This document shows, piece by piece, positions 50,403 to 59,564 of a stretch of DNA of 64,000 nucleotides. Each line of letters opens with the position of its first letter. Positions within the stretch are counted from its first letter, which is position 1. The notes below the pieces were generated by a model. That model was not told where the DNA came from. It was given only the letters and a program-made list of their open reading frames with translations, and made no database searches. The DNA is taken from assembly GCA_040878035.1 (NCBI GenBank), contig JBBDMX010000078.1, positions 16,206 to 80,205 on the forward strand, written 5' to 3'. This DNA is from JBBDMX01 sp040878035. Its GTDB lineage: Bacteria > Planctomycetota > Phycisphaerae > Phycisphaerales > Phycisphaeraceae. The position numbers and the translations under genes were made by a program.

Positions 50403-51521
50403 TCACGAAAGTGAGCATGCCTCCCCGGCCATCATCGCGACTAAGTGATCGCAAGTCAGGCCCATGTTCAGGTTCGCCCACAATTCTGCTTCGGCCTTCT
50501 GCAGCGCCGCGATCACTCCCAGCCAGGGTTCCATGCGTTCCTCGATCTCGCCGGGCGTGAGCGTGCCGGTCTGCGCGGCGATCTCGTTGATGCGTTGCCG
50601 GGCGTGCTGGGCGATGAGCGACCACATGAGAGCGGCGCCCTGACGGTTGGCGGCCTCTTTCGAGGCGTTCGCGTGCGCCTCCACCCATGCCGTGGCAAAG
50701 CCGTTGATGCGCTCGGCGATCTGCTTGCCCAGGTCCGACGGCGGCTGGCCCCGCACCGCATCATCAATGCCCGGCAGCAGCGCGCCGGCCCATTCGCTTA
50801 AGCCATATTCGATCGCCAGCAGCGCCCGGCCGAGACTGCCCTGGGCATAACTCACCAGCCATTGTCCTTGACCGGCCGCAAGGTGGCCCCGCGAGGCGAT
50901 CCAATTGCCCACCGCCCGGTCGGGCAGCGGGGCGAAGGCAACTCGCTGGCACCGGCTGCGAATCGTCGCCAGCAGCCGGTCCTCGTTGCCCGTCACCAGG
51001 ATGAGGTACGTCTGGCTGGGAGGCTCCTCAAGTGCCTTGAGCAGAATGTTCTGTCCCTGCGGCGTGATCAACTCCGCCTCGTCCACGATGAACACCTTGC
51101 CGTGGCGAAGCTGCGTCGTGTGGTACACGCGCTGGACCAGCGTGTCGCGCAGCACGTCGAAAGGGATCGTCGTGAGCTTGCGGTCGCGGATGTTCTTGTC
51201 CTGGCTATAGCGTGCCAGTTCCTTGGCGATGACGTGCAGGTCGGGATGTGCCGCGGCGGGGGGGGCGTCGTCGTCATTGCCCGCGGGCTTTGGCGATTCA
51301 GTCAATAGCTTGCACGAGGGGCACTGCCCGCAGGCGACGACGTCGCCGGCAGCGTCGGTGCGGCGATCGTGGCACAGCAGCACCTGGGCGAACGCCATCG
51401 CCGTGGTGAATTTTCCCACGCCGGCCGGGCCATGGAAGATGTAGGCGTGATGCAGGCGATCATGGCGCAGCGCGGCCTGGAGGATATCGATGGCGCGGCT
51501 CTGGCCCAGGACGTCTTTCAT
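50403..51521 (-). CDS. holB: DNA polymerase III delta-prime subunit
   Basis: 372 residues. Clamp-loader subunit. Walker A GPAGVGKFTTAMAFAQVLLC near 33; zinc-binding cysteines in CHDRRT, then CGQCPSC (about 50-70); Walker B KVFIVDEAELITPQG near 143; sensor SRCQRVAFAPLPDRA near 187. These are those of HolB/DnaX-type AAA+ proteins; the absence of a C-terminal tau extension favours HolB. It is upstream of cls on the same strand. Confidence 0.9.
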   Translation of the reverse strand: MKDVLGQSRAIDILQAALRHDRLHHAYIFHGPAGVGKFTTAMAFAQVLLCHDRRTDAAGDVVACGQCPSCKLLTESPKPAGNDDDAPPAAAHPDLHVIAKELARYSQDKNIRDRKLTTIPFDVLRDTLVQRVYHTTQLRHGKVFIVDEAELITPQGQNILLKALEEPPSQTYLILVTGNEDRLLATIRSRCQRVAFAPLPDRAVGNWIASRGHLAAGQGQWLVSYAQGSLGRALLAIEYGLSEWAGALLPGIDDAVRGQPPSDLGKQIAERINGFATAWVEAHANASKEAANRQGAALMWSLIAQHARQRINEIAAQTGTLTPGEIEERMEPWLGVIAALQKAEAELWANLNMGLTCDHLVAMMAGEACSLS

Positions 51522-51676
51522 GGCGCTTCATGTTAGCAGGACGGTGCGGAGGCGCGAGCGGCGAACCGGGCCGTCTCGGTCCCGGCGGATATACCCCGGT
51601 TTAACAGTAGCGGCCCCGCCGCACGACAAGCGTTATCGGTAATATGGCACGCAACCCCCGCGCAAGGAGTCGTATC

Positions 51677-52357
51677 ATGAATCAGTCACGGCAATCATCA
51701 TCCAGATCGAGCATGCCGGCATCGATGATCGGCGGTGCGGCGGTCGTAGGCGTGATACTGGTGGGGCTATTGCTTTGGGCGGTGACGGCGTTGCTCGGGC
51801 GGCCGGCCGGATCGTCGCCGGCCCCCGCCGCCATGGGTGCTTCCACAGCCGCGGTGTCACCCAAGGCTCCGCTGTCGCTCGATCCCGTGGGCACGCCGAC
51901 CCGCGTTCCCGCTGGTCGCAGCCCCCTGGCGCAGGCGGGTGAGGACCTGAGCAAGCCCCTGCCGGCGGAAGTGCTGGCGCCCAAGAGCAATCCGGCCTCG
52001 AACGGTTCATCCGTCGGTAAGGCGGTCGCCGAGCCTGAGAAGCCGGCCGTGCCCGGAGTGATACCGTACACCGAGGCTGGCAAATATGTGGGCCAGGAGG
52101 TCACGGTCGAAGGCAGAATTGTGGACACTTCTCTAATCCCGCGCGATCAGGTGTGCTTCCTGAACTTCGAGAAGTACAACCGGGGCAGCACCGCGTTCTA
52201 CACGATCATTTTCCGCGAAGCCATGGGCAGTTGGCCCCAGTCGCCGGAGAAGCATTTTCTGAATCAGACGATCCGGGTCAAAGGCAAGGTTTTCGAGCAC
52301 AAGGGCAGGGCGCAGATTCGCGTGTACGACGGGAGTCAGATTCAGATCGTGGAGTGA
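51677..52357 (+). CDS. Membrane-anchored OB-fold-like protein
   Basis: 226 residues from the ATG at 51677 with AAGGAG upstream. N-terminal membrane helix IGGAAVVGVILVGLLLWAVT, a long Pro/Ala/Ser-rich linker (about 50-130), then an OB-fold-like domain starting EAGKYVGQEVTVEGRIVDTS, continuing VCFLNFEKYNRGSTAFYTII and FLNQTIRVKGKVFEHKGRAQ then IRVYDGSQIQIV. The V.V.G.I and the strand order resemble small nucleic-acid-binding or DUF-type OB domains found on membrane proteins. Function unknown. Confidence 0.75.
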   Translation: MNQSRQSSSRSSMPASMIGGAAVVGVILVGLLLWAVTALLGRPAGSSPAPAAMGASTAAVSPKAPLSLDPVGTPTRVPAGRSPLAQAGEDLSKPLPAEVLAPKSNPASNGSSVGKAVAEPEKPAVPGVIPYTEAGKYVGQEVTVEGRIVDTSLIPRDQVCFLNFEKYNRGSTAFYTIIFREAMGSWPQSPEKHFLNQTIRVKGKVFEHKGRAQIRVYDGSQIQIVE

Positions 52358-52463
52358 GGCGATGGGCTGATGCGGCTTTCGCGGCTTTCGCCAATCATCG
52401 GAAGTTTCTCGATATCGCCCACCCCGTTGGTGCAGGGGCTAGGCGGGCATAAGATAAGGGGTG

Positions 52464-55097
52464 ATGCGATCCATCAGCGGAGGTCATCCGACGGCTAATC
52501 CCTCGCAAGCACTCATTCTTCGTCCGAGGGAGTCGGACGCGGGCGCCCCCGTCCAGCAGGCAGGCTGGCCGACGCGCCTGCGTCAGCGGCTGCGCCATCG
52601 TTACGGATTGGTCGTGGCGCTGGGCCTTGCCGGGCTATCGCTGGGGGCAGGGGTGGGGTATTACTCGGGCATGCCGGTGTACCGCAGTGCCGGGCTGCTT
52701 CGCCCGGTGAGCGATGGTGTCACGACTGCCGGGGCAACCGAGTCGGGCGGTGCGGCGATCGGTGGCCAGGACGTGCTCACCCACGCTGTCGCGTCGCTGG
52801 ACATCGCCGCCATGGGTTGGCTCTCGCCGCAGGAGGCGCAGCGACAGATTCAGCACCGCCTGGAGGTAGCGCCATCCGACCAGGGACCGGGCTTGGTCGA
52901 AGTCGCCTACACCGCAGCGGATGCCTCGTCCGCGGCGCAGGTCGTGCAGGCCGTGATGAACGCCTATGTCCAGATCACGCGCGACCGCCTGCGCGCCCAC
53001 GAGCAGCAGCAACGCGAGGCGGCCCAGCAGCAGCTCGCCGTCCACCAACAGCAGCTTGACCAGGCAACGGCCAAGGCCCGCGGCATCGGCCAATCGGTCG
53101 CGCCGTTTGCGGTGCAACAGGTCTACGACGCCAAAGCCGCGCAGGTCACGAAATTGGCGGCGCTGCTGGAGGAAACCCGCGGCGCCATGGCGACGGCGCA
53201 GGCGTTGATCATTACCCAGGCGGGTACGAGCCCGCTCTTGCCCCCGGCGCGGAGTGATCCGCAGCTCGAACAACTGCTGTCGCGCAAGGCTGACCTGGAG
53301 CGCATGTTGTGGGGGCTTCAGTCACGCATGGGCCCCAACGCCCCGGCGGTGCAGTCGCTGCGCGATGAACTGGATTGGACCGACCGGCAGGTCGGCGGCT
53401 ACACGCTCTCTTCGTCGCTGGTGCCGCTGAATATGCCGCCGCTGTCGCCCATCGGCGACGGTTCGCCGCAGCCGGTGACATTCGACGACCTGCGTGCCCG
53501 TCTGGACAAGCTTCAACGCCTGCACGGCCAGGCGCAAGCGCGCCTGACTGAACTGGCCGCCACGCTGGGGCAGGAGCGCGAGCTGGCGGCCCAGGCGGCC
53601 TCGTGGCTCCAGCGCCGGGATCAGGCCCAGGCGCGCGTCGATGAACTGGCGGTGCAGAGTTCGGCGCAGCGCCAGGCAGCGATCGCCGAGCCGGCGGCCG
53701 TGCCCATGTCGCCTGCCCGCGATGCCCGCGGGAGCAACGCAACGATTGGCGGGGCGCTGGGCCTGGCGCTGGGGCTGAGCCTGGCGCTGGCGTTTGTCCT
53801 GTTAGATGACCGCATGCTTCGGTCCGATGCCACGCAATGGTCGGGGGCCGTGCCGCTCCTGGGAGCCGTGCCCAAAGTCGAAATGACGGATCCCTCGCAG
53901 GATGAATCGAACCTGACAGCCTTGGCGATCCACGAAATCCGCGCCCTGCTCCAGGCCCGCGCCAGCCGGCACGGCGCCCAGGCGTTTGCCATCACCAGTC
54001 CCGGCAAGGGCTCGGGCAAGACCAGCCTCACCGCCGGGCTGGCGTCCTCGCTGGCCATGTCCGGCACGCGAACGCTGCTGGTGGATTGCGACCTGGTCAA
54101 CCGGGTCATGGGGGCGGGGGCCCCGGCCGCGGCTTCGAGTGTGCAGGCCCCCACGGTGCCGATCACCGGCGAACCTTCGCCGCAATCGCGCACGCAAAGG
54201 CCCGGCGAGCAGCGGCTCGACTCGGTCATGGTCGAGATGGGTTACCTCAGCCAGCACAACACCGAGTTGTTCATGGCGCCGCACGACACCGAGGTGGGGC
54301 TGCGCGGCCTGCTCGATGGTCAGCCGCTGGATCATTGCGTGGTCGAGACGAGTGTGCCGGGCTTGTCGATCCTGCCGGCGCTGGCGATGCAGGGCAGCGA
54401 CATCGGGCGATTGTCCAACCGCTTCATCAGCCGGCTCATCGAACAGGCCAAGCTCCAGTACGACATGATCCTGTTCGACACCGGGCCGATCCCCGGCAGC
54501 GTCGAGGCGCTGTATGTCGCCGGCGAGGTCGATGCGGTGGTGCTGGTGGTGTCGCGCGGCGAAACGCAGACGAACTTCAACCGCGCGGTGTCGTACTTGA
54601 AAATGGTGGGGGCGACGCTGGCGGGGACGGTGTTTAACCGGGCGGATCGTGCCGACATGACGCTCCACGTGCCGGCGGGCGCCGGCGGCAAGCGCGCCAG
54701 GAAGACAGGCAAGACCAGCGCGGCGGACCTGGCCGCCCGGCGCATTCGCATGAGCCGCGGCACTGGATCGGGCCTGCTGGCGGCGGCGGTGGATGCCTAT
54801 TCCCGGCCTGCCGGCAGGGCCCCATCCGCCACGGAGCCGCAAACCGAGATGGAGGACATCGACGTCTCTTCGGTATTCGGCATGGTTCGCGAAACCTCGT
54901 CCGAAACGCCGGCGGGACTGTTTGCAGGTGATGAAACGGATGAAGCGAGTAAGCCGGTTGCACGGGATGTGCCGGGCGACGAATCTACGAAGCAGCCGGC
55001 CTCCGACGCAGGAGAACAACAGGAAGGCAACAAACCCAGCCCGCTGGCGTGGGACCAGCTCAGCGGCTACCGCCCGCGACCACCCGCCCGTGAATGA
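52464..55097 (+). CDS. Polysaccharide co-polymerase fused to a BY-type tyrosine kinase
   Basis: 877 residues. N-terminal membrane helix (LVVALGLAGLSLGAGVGYYS) then a Wzz-like periplasmic domain with coiled coils (RAHEQQQREAAQQQLAVHQQ and similar, about 180-230), a second membrane helix (IGGALGLALGLSLALAFVLL, about 430), then the kinase: Walker A SPGKGSGKTSL near 514, Walker A-prime TRTLLVDCDLV near 535, Walker B YDMILFDTGPI near 672. It controls polymerisation and export of capsular or exopolysaccharides; the C-terminal tail has few tyrosines, unlike typical BY kinases. An insert of about 60 residues follows Walker A-prime. A kinase-like gene follows. Confidence 0.87.
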   Translation: MRSISGGHPTANPSQALILRPRESDAGAPVQQAGWPTRLRQRLRHRYGLVVALGLAGLSLGAGVGYYSGMPVYRSAGLLRPVSDGVTTAGATESGGAAIGGQDVLTHAVASLDIAAMGWLSPQEAQRQIQHRLEVAPSDQGPGLVEVAYTAADASSAAQVVQAVMNAYVQITRDRLRAHEQQQREAAQQQLAVHQQQLDQATAKARGIGQSVAPFAVQQVYDAKAAQVTKLAALLEETRGAMATAQALIITQAGTSPLLPPARSDPQLEQLLSRKADLERMLWGLQSRMGPNAPAVQSLRDELDWTDRQVGGYTLSSSLVPLNMPPLSPIGDGSPQPVTFDDLRARLDKLQRLHGQAQARLTELAATLGQERELAAQAASWLQRRDQAQARVDELAVQSSAQRQAAIAEPAAVPMSPARDARGSNATIGGALGLALGLSLALAFVLLDDRMLRSDATQWSGAVPLLGAVPKVEMTDPSQDESNLTALAIHEIRALLQARASRHGAQAFAITSPGKGSGKTSLTAGLASSLAMSGTRTLLVDCDLVNRVMGAGAPAAASSVQAPTVPITGEPSPQSRTQRPGEQRLDSVMVEMGYLSQHNTELFMAPHDTEVGLRGLLDGQPLDHCVVETSVPGLSILPALAMQGSDIGRLSNRFISRLIEQAKLQYDMILFDTGPIPGSVEALYVAGEVDAVVLVVSRGETQTNFNRAVSYLKMVGATLAGTVFNRADRADMTLHVPAGAGGKRARKTGKTSAADLAARRIRMSRGTGSGLLAAAVDAYSRPAGRAPSATEPQTEMEDIDVSSVFGMVRETSSETPAGLFAGDETDEASKPVARDVPGDESTKQPASDAGEQQEGNKPSPLAWDQLSGYRPRPPARE

Positions 55098-55221
55098 ACG
55101 CCACGAATGAGCCGACGTAAGGAGGAGAAATCCGGACCTTCGCCGCCCGGAAAGCCTCAGGTCCGGGGTCCGGCTTGGAAGCCCGCCTGACAACCCGCGA
55201 CCGTAGTGTCGAACCCCCGCC

Positions 55222-56517
55222 ATGACCCTGCCTCGACTGCTCCAACGATTGCTGCCCACTCGACGACGCGGACCCAGCCGCGGCGATATCCACATCGTCG
55301 GCCAGCGCCTCTTCAGCGACGAGGGCTACCAGCGCTTCCTGCGCAGCAACGCCCAGTACGCCGACAGCGGCATGGCGGACTATCTTTTTTCCATCGGTGG
55401 CCGCGACGCCCAGCCGGCGCAGGTCTTCGACAAGCTGCGCTGGGGCGGGCAACTGGTGATCATCACGCACAACCTGCGGCGCATGCAGTCGGTGCTGGCG
55501 CAGTTTCGTACCCGCGAGGAGTTCATCGTCGAAGGTTCGCCGCAGACGATTTCGACGCCGCGCTTCAGACTGAACATGGCCTGGCTCAAGCGCACGATCT
55601 ACTTCTGCACCGTGCGCAAGGTCCACTTGGACTGGGCCGACGTGGTCACCGATCGTCACTCGTACCACGTGCAACTGGTGCCGCGTGCCGGAGCGGCGCA
55701 TGGCTGTGTGGTGCTCAAGCAGGTGCCCAGTTACGAAACGGTCGCCCGCCGGCTCATCCGCCGCTTCCCCGAGATCGGCCAGGCGCGGGCCGAGCAGGGC
55801 GCCCGCAAGCTCGTCGATAAGGTCTTCCCGCTTTTCCTCACGCGCGAGGCGGCGTTCCTCAAGATCCTTCAGCGCGACCTGCCCGAGAAGTACCGCAATC
55901 GCGTGCCCACCGTGCTTCAGCTCGAGCACGACCACCGCGGCCTGGTGCAGAAGATGTACTTGAACTGGCTCCGCCTCGGCGGCGAGCCGCTGTCGCTCCT
56001 GGACTTCGCCCACCAGAGCACGGAGCTGCTCCACCTCCTGCACGAGACCGCCGGCATCATTCACATGGACCTGCGCCTGGACAATATCGTCATCACCGAA
56101 AACGGTGTGGGCTTCGTCGATTTCGGCTCGGCGGCGCGCGTCGGCGAGGACTTCTCGCAAAGCCCCATGCTGACAACGCTCTTTTCCGAGATGCTCTCGA
56201 CTTCGCAGATTCAGCGCGACCTGCGCCAGCTTCAGGAAAAGGGCCGCGTCACCTCCAGTCTGTTCATCGACGCCTATCAGAAAATCGACAAGGCGGTGGA
56301 CCTGTTCTACCTGACGCTCCAACTGTGCAACCCGCACGGTAACCCCGACTTGAAGGGCCTGGTGCGCCTTGACCAGGGCACGCCACAGGCGACCAGCCTG
56401 GCGCGATTGACCCGCCACGTCCTGCGCCCACGCAATCCCGATCACCCCGACTTCCGCAGTGCCCGGGACGTCCTCGACGGCATCCGCAACATCGAGGCGG
56501 CAGTCGGCGCCGCGTGA
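55222..56517 (+). CDS. Protein-kinase-like fold protein, probable envelope kinase
   Basis: 431 residues, cytosolic. The C-terminal half has IIHMDLRLDNIVITENGVGF followed by VDFGSAAR, the HxDLxxxN catalytic loop and the DFG metal site of the protein-kinase-like superfamily. A candidate glycine/lysine lobe lies at GCVVLKQVPSYETV near 170. The N-terminal 150 residues (GMADYLFSIGGRDAQPAQVF, LRWGGQLVIITHNLRRMQSV) look like a methyltransferase-type sandwich or are unrelated. It may phosphorylate a lipid A/sugar (WaaP-like) or be an atypical kinase. It follows the co-polymerase gene and may share its pathway (inference). Confidence 0.72.
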   Translation: MTLPRLLQRLLPTRRRGPSRGDIHIVGQRLFSDEGYQRFLRSNAQYADSGMADYLFSIGGRDAQPAQVFDKLRWGGQLVIITHNLRRMQSVLAQFRTREEFIVEGSPQTISTPRFRLNMAWLKRTIYFCTVRKVHLDWADVVTDRHSYHVQLVPRAGAAHGCVVLKQVPSYETVARRLIRRFPEIGQARAEQGARKLVDKVFPLFLTREAAFLKILQRDLPEKYRNRVPTVLQLEHDHRGLVQKMYLNWLRLGGEPLSLLDFAHQSTELLHLLHETAGIIHMDLRLDNIVITENGVGFVDFGSAARVGEDFSQSPMLTTLFSEMLSTSQIQRDLRQLQEKGRVTSSLFIDAYQKIDKAVDLFYLTLQLCNPHGNPDLKGLVRLDQGTPQATSLARLTRHVLRPRNPDHPDFRSARDVLDGIRNIEAAVGAA

Positions 56518-56522
56518 AGAAG

Positions 56523-56690
56523 TAACAGGGATGAACACGGATGGGGAAAAAGGGAAGGGAACAGGGATAGACATGATGAACATGATGAAATCTGAAATCT
56601 GAACTCCAAAATCATGTTCATCATGTGTCTATCCCTGTTCCTTCTTCTGCCTTCTGTCCGTGTTCATTCGTGTTCATCCCTGTTGCCTCT
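56523..56690. repeat. Long inverted repeat of AGGGATGAACACGG-type words
   Basis: The left arm has GGGATGAACACGGATGGGG, AACAGGGATAGACATGATG and ATGAAATCTGAAATCTGAAC words; the right arm has ATCATGTTCATCATGTGTCT, ATCCCTGTTCC and GTGTTCATCCCTGTT. The arms pair with breaks. It lies between the kinase-like gene and tmk. Confidence 0.8.
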
Positions 56691-56714
56691 TCCATCGGTT
56701 ATGCTTTGCCCCCG

Positions 56715-57368
56715 ATGGCTGAGTTAGCTCCAACATGGGTCGATCAACTCCGCGGCAAGTTCGTCGTCTTTGACGGACCCGACGGCAGCGGCAAGAGCAC
56801 GCAGTTCCGCAAGTTCATCCACTTCGTCGAAGCCGGCGGCGTCACCGTCTGCGAAGTGCGCGAGCCCGGCGGCACGCACATCGGCGAGCAGATCCGCCAC
56901 GTGCTGCTCGATCCCGAAAACAAGGAAGAAGTGGACATCCACTGCGAAATGCTCCTGTTCATGGCCAGCCGGGCGCAGCTCGTGGCCCAGCGCATCGCCC
57001 CGGCGCTGGCGCGTGGCGAACTCGTGCTGGCCGACCGCTTCATCAGCTCGACGCTGGCTTATCAAGGCGCCGCCGGCGGCATGCCGCTGGACGACATCAT
57101 GCGCGTCGGCCAGATCGCCCTGGGCGAGCACTGGCCGGACCTGGTGGTGGTGTTCGACGTGGATGAGGCCACCGCCGCCACGCGCCTCAACCCGCTGCTG
57201 GACCGGATGGAAGCCAAAGGCCGCGCGTTCCACAGCCGTGTGCGCCAGGGCTACCTCGACCAGGCCCGTCGCGACCCCGAGCACTACATCGTGGTGGACG
57301 CGACGCACGGCGCTGAGACGGTGTTCCGGAGCTTGATCGCCAAGCTGCGTGAAAGCCTGGAATCTTAG
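56715..57368 (+). CDS. tmk: Thymidylate kinase
   Basis: 217 residues from the ATG at 56715. P-loop FDGPDGSGKSTQFRKF near 21; the DR motif LVLADRFISSTLAYQGAAGG near 102; LPFM-like region REPGGTHIGEQIRHVLLDPE near 51. It phosphorylates dTMP with ATP for DNA synthesis. Length is normal. The upstream in-frame codons are repeat-derived, so the start is clear. A palindromic repeat follows the stop. Confidence 0.96.
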   Translation: MAELAPTWVDQLRGKFVVFDGPDGSGKSTQFRKFIHFVEAGGVTVCEVREPGGTHIGEQIRHVLLDPENKEEVDIHCEMLLFMASRAQLVAQRIAPALARGELVLADRFISSTLAYQGAAGGMPLDDIMRVGQIALGEHWPDLVVVFDVDEATAATRLNPLLDRMEAKGRAFHSRVRQGYLDQARRDPEHYIVVDATHGAETVFRSLIAKLRESLES

Positions 57369-57446
57369 CCGCTTGCGGCTTTGCGCAGCGGTCGGATAAT
57401 CGGGCGGCGTGGACAATCGTGCATCGGCGCCAAGCCGCACGCGGCA
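57366..57446. repeat. Paired inverted AGCCGCTTGCGGCT palindromes (REPIN-like)
   Basis: Left copy TTAGCCGCTTGCGGCTTTGCGC near 57366-57387, right copy GGCGCCAAGCCGCACGCGGCA near 57426-57446, facing each other across about 40 bases. Same arrangement as 16988-17070. It lies between the convergent tmk and SprT-like genes. Confidence 0.72.
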
Positions 57447-57453
57447 AGGCAAG

Positions 57454-58680
57454 TCACCGCTGCCGCGCCAGGTTTTGTAGCACCGCCTCGGCATCCTTGA
57501 GACGCGGGAAGAGCTGTTCTTCACGCCGAAAGGCGCTCGTATGCGCCATGGCGCGGTTGTTGCGCCAGGTCGAGCCGTGCTTCTTGTGCAGTAGCTCGTG
57601 ATACATGACAAAGTCGATGACGTACTGCGGCACGGCGGGCTGGTCGAGGCTGCGCGAGAGCATGACCGTGTCGTGGACCAGGTCGTAGTGGCCGAATTTG
57701 CGGCGAGTGAGGATGGCGTTCCAGGTCAGGCGCGGGCGTGGCATCTGGCGCGCGAAGTAGGCGATGTTGACGCGATTGAACGACGCCGCCAGGTCGTGAT
57801 GCGACCCGGCAGCCTGCTCGACCACGCCGCCGAGCGATTCGAGTTCCGCCAGCATGTCCTGGTACGGCTCGTCGAGCATGGCGTCAACGATAATCTGCCG
57901 CTGCGGCCGGCGCCGAATCGCCAGTTGCGCCAGGGCATCGAAGCGCAGGCGGTCGAAGGTGATCATGGCGGTGGGCAGGGAGACCAGGACACCCGTGGCC
58001 AGGCCGCGCATGCGATAGATACCTTTCATGGGTCGAAAGTGCAGGCGTGGTGGCGCGCGGAAGCGGCGGTTGCCGCGTAAGGCGGCGGTGAAGCTGGCGC
58101 TACCGCGGTGCACCGCCGCCAGATAGTCGGCGGCGTTGCCCTCGTCGGCGAAAAACGCCAGCCAGGCGCGTGCGGCCCGCGTTTCCCCGCTCAACTGCTC
58201 CGGCTCAATGCGCTGCTTGCGGATGCCCTGCTCAACCTGCTTACTGATGTGGGCGATCTGCTCGGACATGGCGCCAGCTTGCAGGGGCCGCGCCTCGGCC
58301 AAAGCATGGAGGAAAACATCCACGCGGCGAAAGAGGCCGGGGAATCGGTAGCTGGGCGCCGCAGGGGTGTGTCCGGTGGGATATCCGGTGGGATATCCGG
58401 GGGGACATCCGGGGGGACATCCGGGGGCGGATCGTGCTGGGTCATCCACAGGCGGTTGATCCAAGTCCAGTTGCGAGAGGAAATGATACGCGCGCCGGGA
58501 GGGCGTGGGCAGGTGACGAGCGCTGCCATGGTTGTCCTGGAGCACGCGATCGACGACGCCCAGGGTTGCGGCCACGTCGCGGCGCAGTTCCACCAGGCGA
58601 TCGGGCGACAGTGGCCCCGACAACTCACGGCGAACGCGATTGGCCACGCCGACCAGACCTTGGATGCGTATGGACTTCAT
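57454..58680 (-). CDS. SprT-like/YgjP-like zinc metallopeptidase with tandem-repeat linker
   Basis: 408 residues from the ATG at 58680. The C-terminal half has the zinc motif YVIDFVMYHELLHKKHGSTW (HExxH-like, HELLH) near 350, with AHTSAFRREEQLFP providing the third ligand region, as in SprT and YgjP-type metallopeptidases. The N-terminal 230 residues are helical. Between, a Pro/Gly/Cys/Tyr linker of four tandem 4-residue units is encoded by 12-base repeats (58371-58427). The role of these proteins is unclear: some act in DNA-protein crosslink repair or chaperone-like processing. The catalytic motif supports metallopeptidase status. Confidence 0.72.
   Translation of the reverse strand: MKSIRIQGLVGVANRVRRELSGPLSPDRLVELRRDVAATLGVVDRVLQDNHGSARHLPTPSRRAYHFLSQLDLDQPPVDDPARSAPGCPPGCPPGYPTGYPTGHTPAAPSYRFPGLFRRVDVFLHALAEARPLQAGAMSEQIAHISKQVEQGIRKQRIEPEQLSGETRAARAWLAFFADEGNAADYLAAVHRGSASFTAALRGNRRFRAPPRLHFRPMKGIYRMRGLATGVLVSLPTAMITFDRLRFDALAQLAIRRRPQRQIIVDAMLDEPYQDMLAELESLGGVVEQAAGSHHDLAASFNRVNIAYFARQMPRPRLTWNAILTRRKFGHYDLVHDTVMLSRSLDQPAVPQYVIDFVMYHELLHKKHGSTWRNNRAMAHTSAFRREEQLFPRLKDAEAVLQNLARQR
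58371..58427. repeat. 12-base tandem repeat in the metallopeptidase gene
   Basis: Two copies of GGTGGGATATCC then two of GGGGGGACATCC, with partial units on each side. Two sub-types differing by base substitutions indicate duplication after divergence. The unit length (12) keeps frame. Confidence 0.8.
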
Positions 58681-58959
58681 GCGGCAGGAAATTCCATGCC
58701 CCGGCCAATGACAGGGATTCGTCCTCCACGCCACAGCGGACCGACGTTGCCGCGGCTAGAAGATTATCGACCGAATCGTCGGCGTCCTGCACGAGATCGG
58801 GACGGAGTTGTAACCGTGGACGAACCCGGATGAGAAATGGGAGAGGAGGAAACAGCGACGGACATCATGGACAGGATGAGATATCGGGGACGCGCACCGC
58901 AGACGGTGCGGCTACGAGGGAGAGCCGCGGCCTCCCACTGTTCATCGGCGGCAAATTCC

Positions 58960-59463
58960 TCAGGCGGCGACGAGTTGGGCCGCCAGGTCGCAGAGCATGC
59001 GCAGGGGAGCGCGCACGGGATTGCGCAGATCGTCGAAGATGCGCCGCAGCATGGCGGGCCGGCATAGATTGCCGTCGTCCATGGCCGCGACCTGGCGCAG
59101 GGTGAACCAGCGGACATCAATGATTTCCCGGCCGTCGCAGTCCGATTGGCCGCCCTCGATCTGGCCAAAGAAGACAAAGCGCATGCGGTGGCCTCCGGAG
59201 CGGCTGTCATAGCTGTATAAGCCCGCCACGCTGGTGACCCTGACGTCGTAGCCGGTCTCCTCCCGCGTCTCGCGCACCGCGGCATAGACGAGGCTTTCGC
59301 CCGCGCGCACCTTGCCGCCGGGCAGATTCCAACGTGAGCGATTGGTGCCAATCCCCTGGCGCACCAGCAGCAGGTGGTGGCGATCCATCACCGCGGTGGA
59401 CACGGTGGCCTTGAACGATCGACGACTGGCCCGCTCGGTTCGCGCGATGTAGCCCTTACTCAT
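58960..59463 (-). CDS. Nudix hydrolase
   Basis: 167 residues from the ATG at 59463. The Nudix box GGKVRAGESLVYAAVRETRE followed by ETGYDV near residue 50-75 has all the conserved E and G residues (GX5EX7REUXEEXGU). Substrates are nucleoside diphosphates linked to another group; 8-oxo-dGTP cleaning or sugar nucleotide hydrolysis are usual options. The exact substrate is not visible. The 58681-58959 gap upstream of the metallopeptidase start holds no clear gene. Confidence 0.9.
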   Translation of the reverse strand: MSKGYIARTERASRRSFKATVSTAVMDRHHLLLVRQGIGTNRSRWNLPGGKVRAGESLVYAAVRETREETGYDVRVTSVAGLYSYDSRSGGHRMRFVFFGQIEGGQSDCDGREIIDVRWFTLRQVAAMDDGNLCRPAMLRRIFDDLRNPVRAPLRMLCDLAAQLVAA

Positions 59464-59564
59464 GGTGGTCCCCACGTCGACGAGTCTGATAACTCTATCG
59501 GCGCAGTGGGAGCGCAAACTTTGAGCGGCGCGAGGGATTCATCGGAATCTAACGGTGGCCGCAG

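Noticed and set aside
55060..56583. Minus-strand open frame of about 507 codons opposite the kinase-like gene
   Set aside because: The plus strand carries HMDLRLDN/VDFG motifs. The opposite frame is a shadow with no domain.
58371..58427. CRISPR-like array
   Set aside because: Units are 12 bases, contiguous with no spacers, and inside a coding frame.
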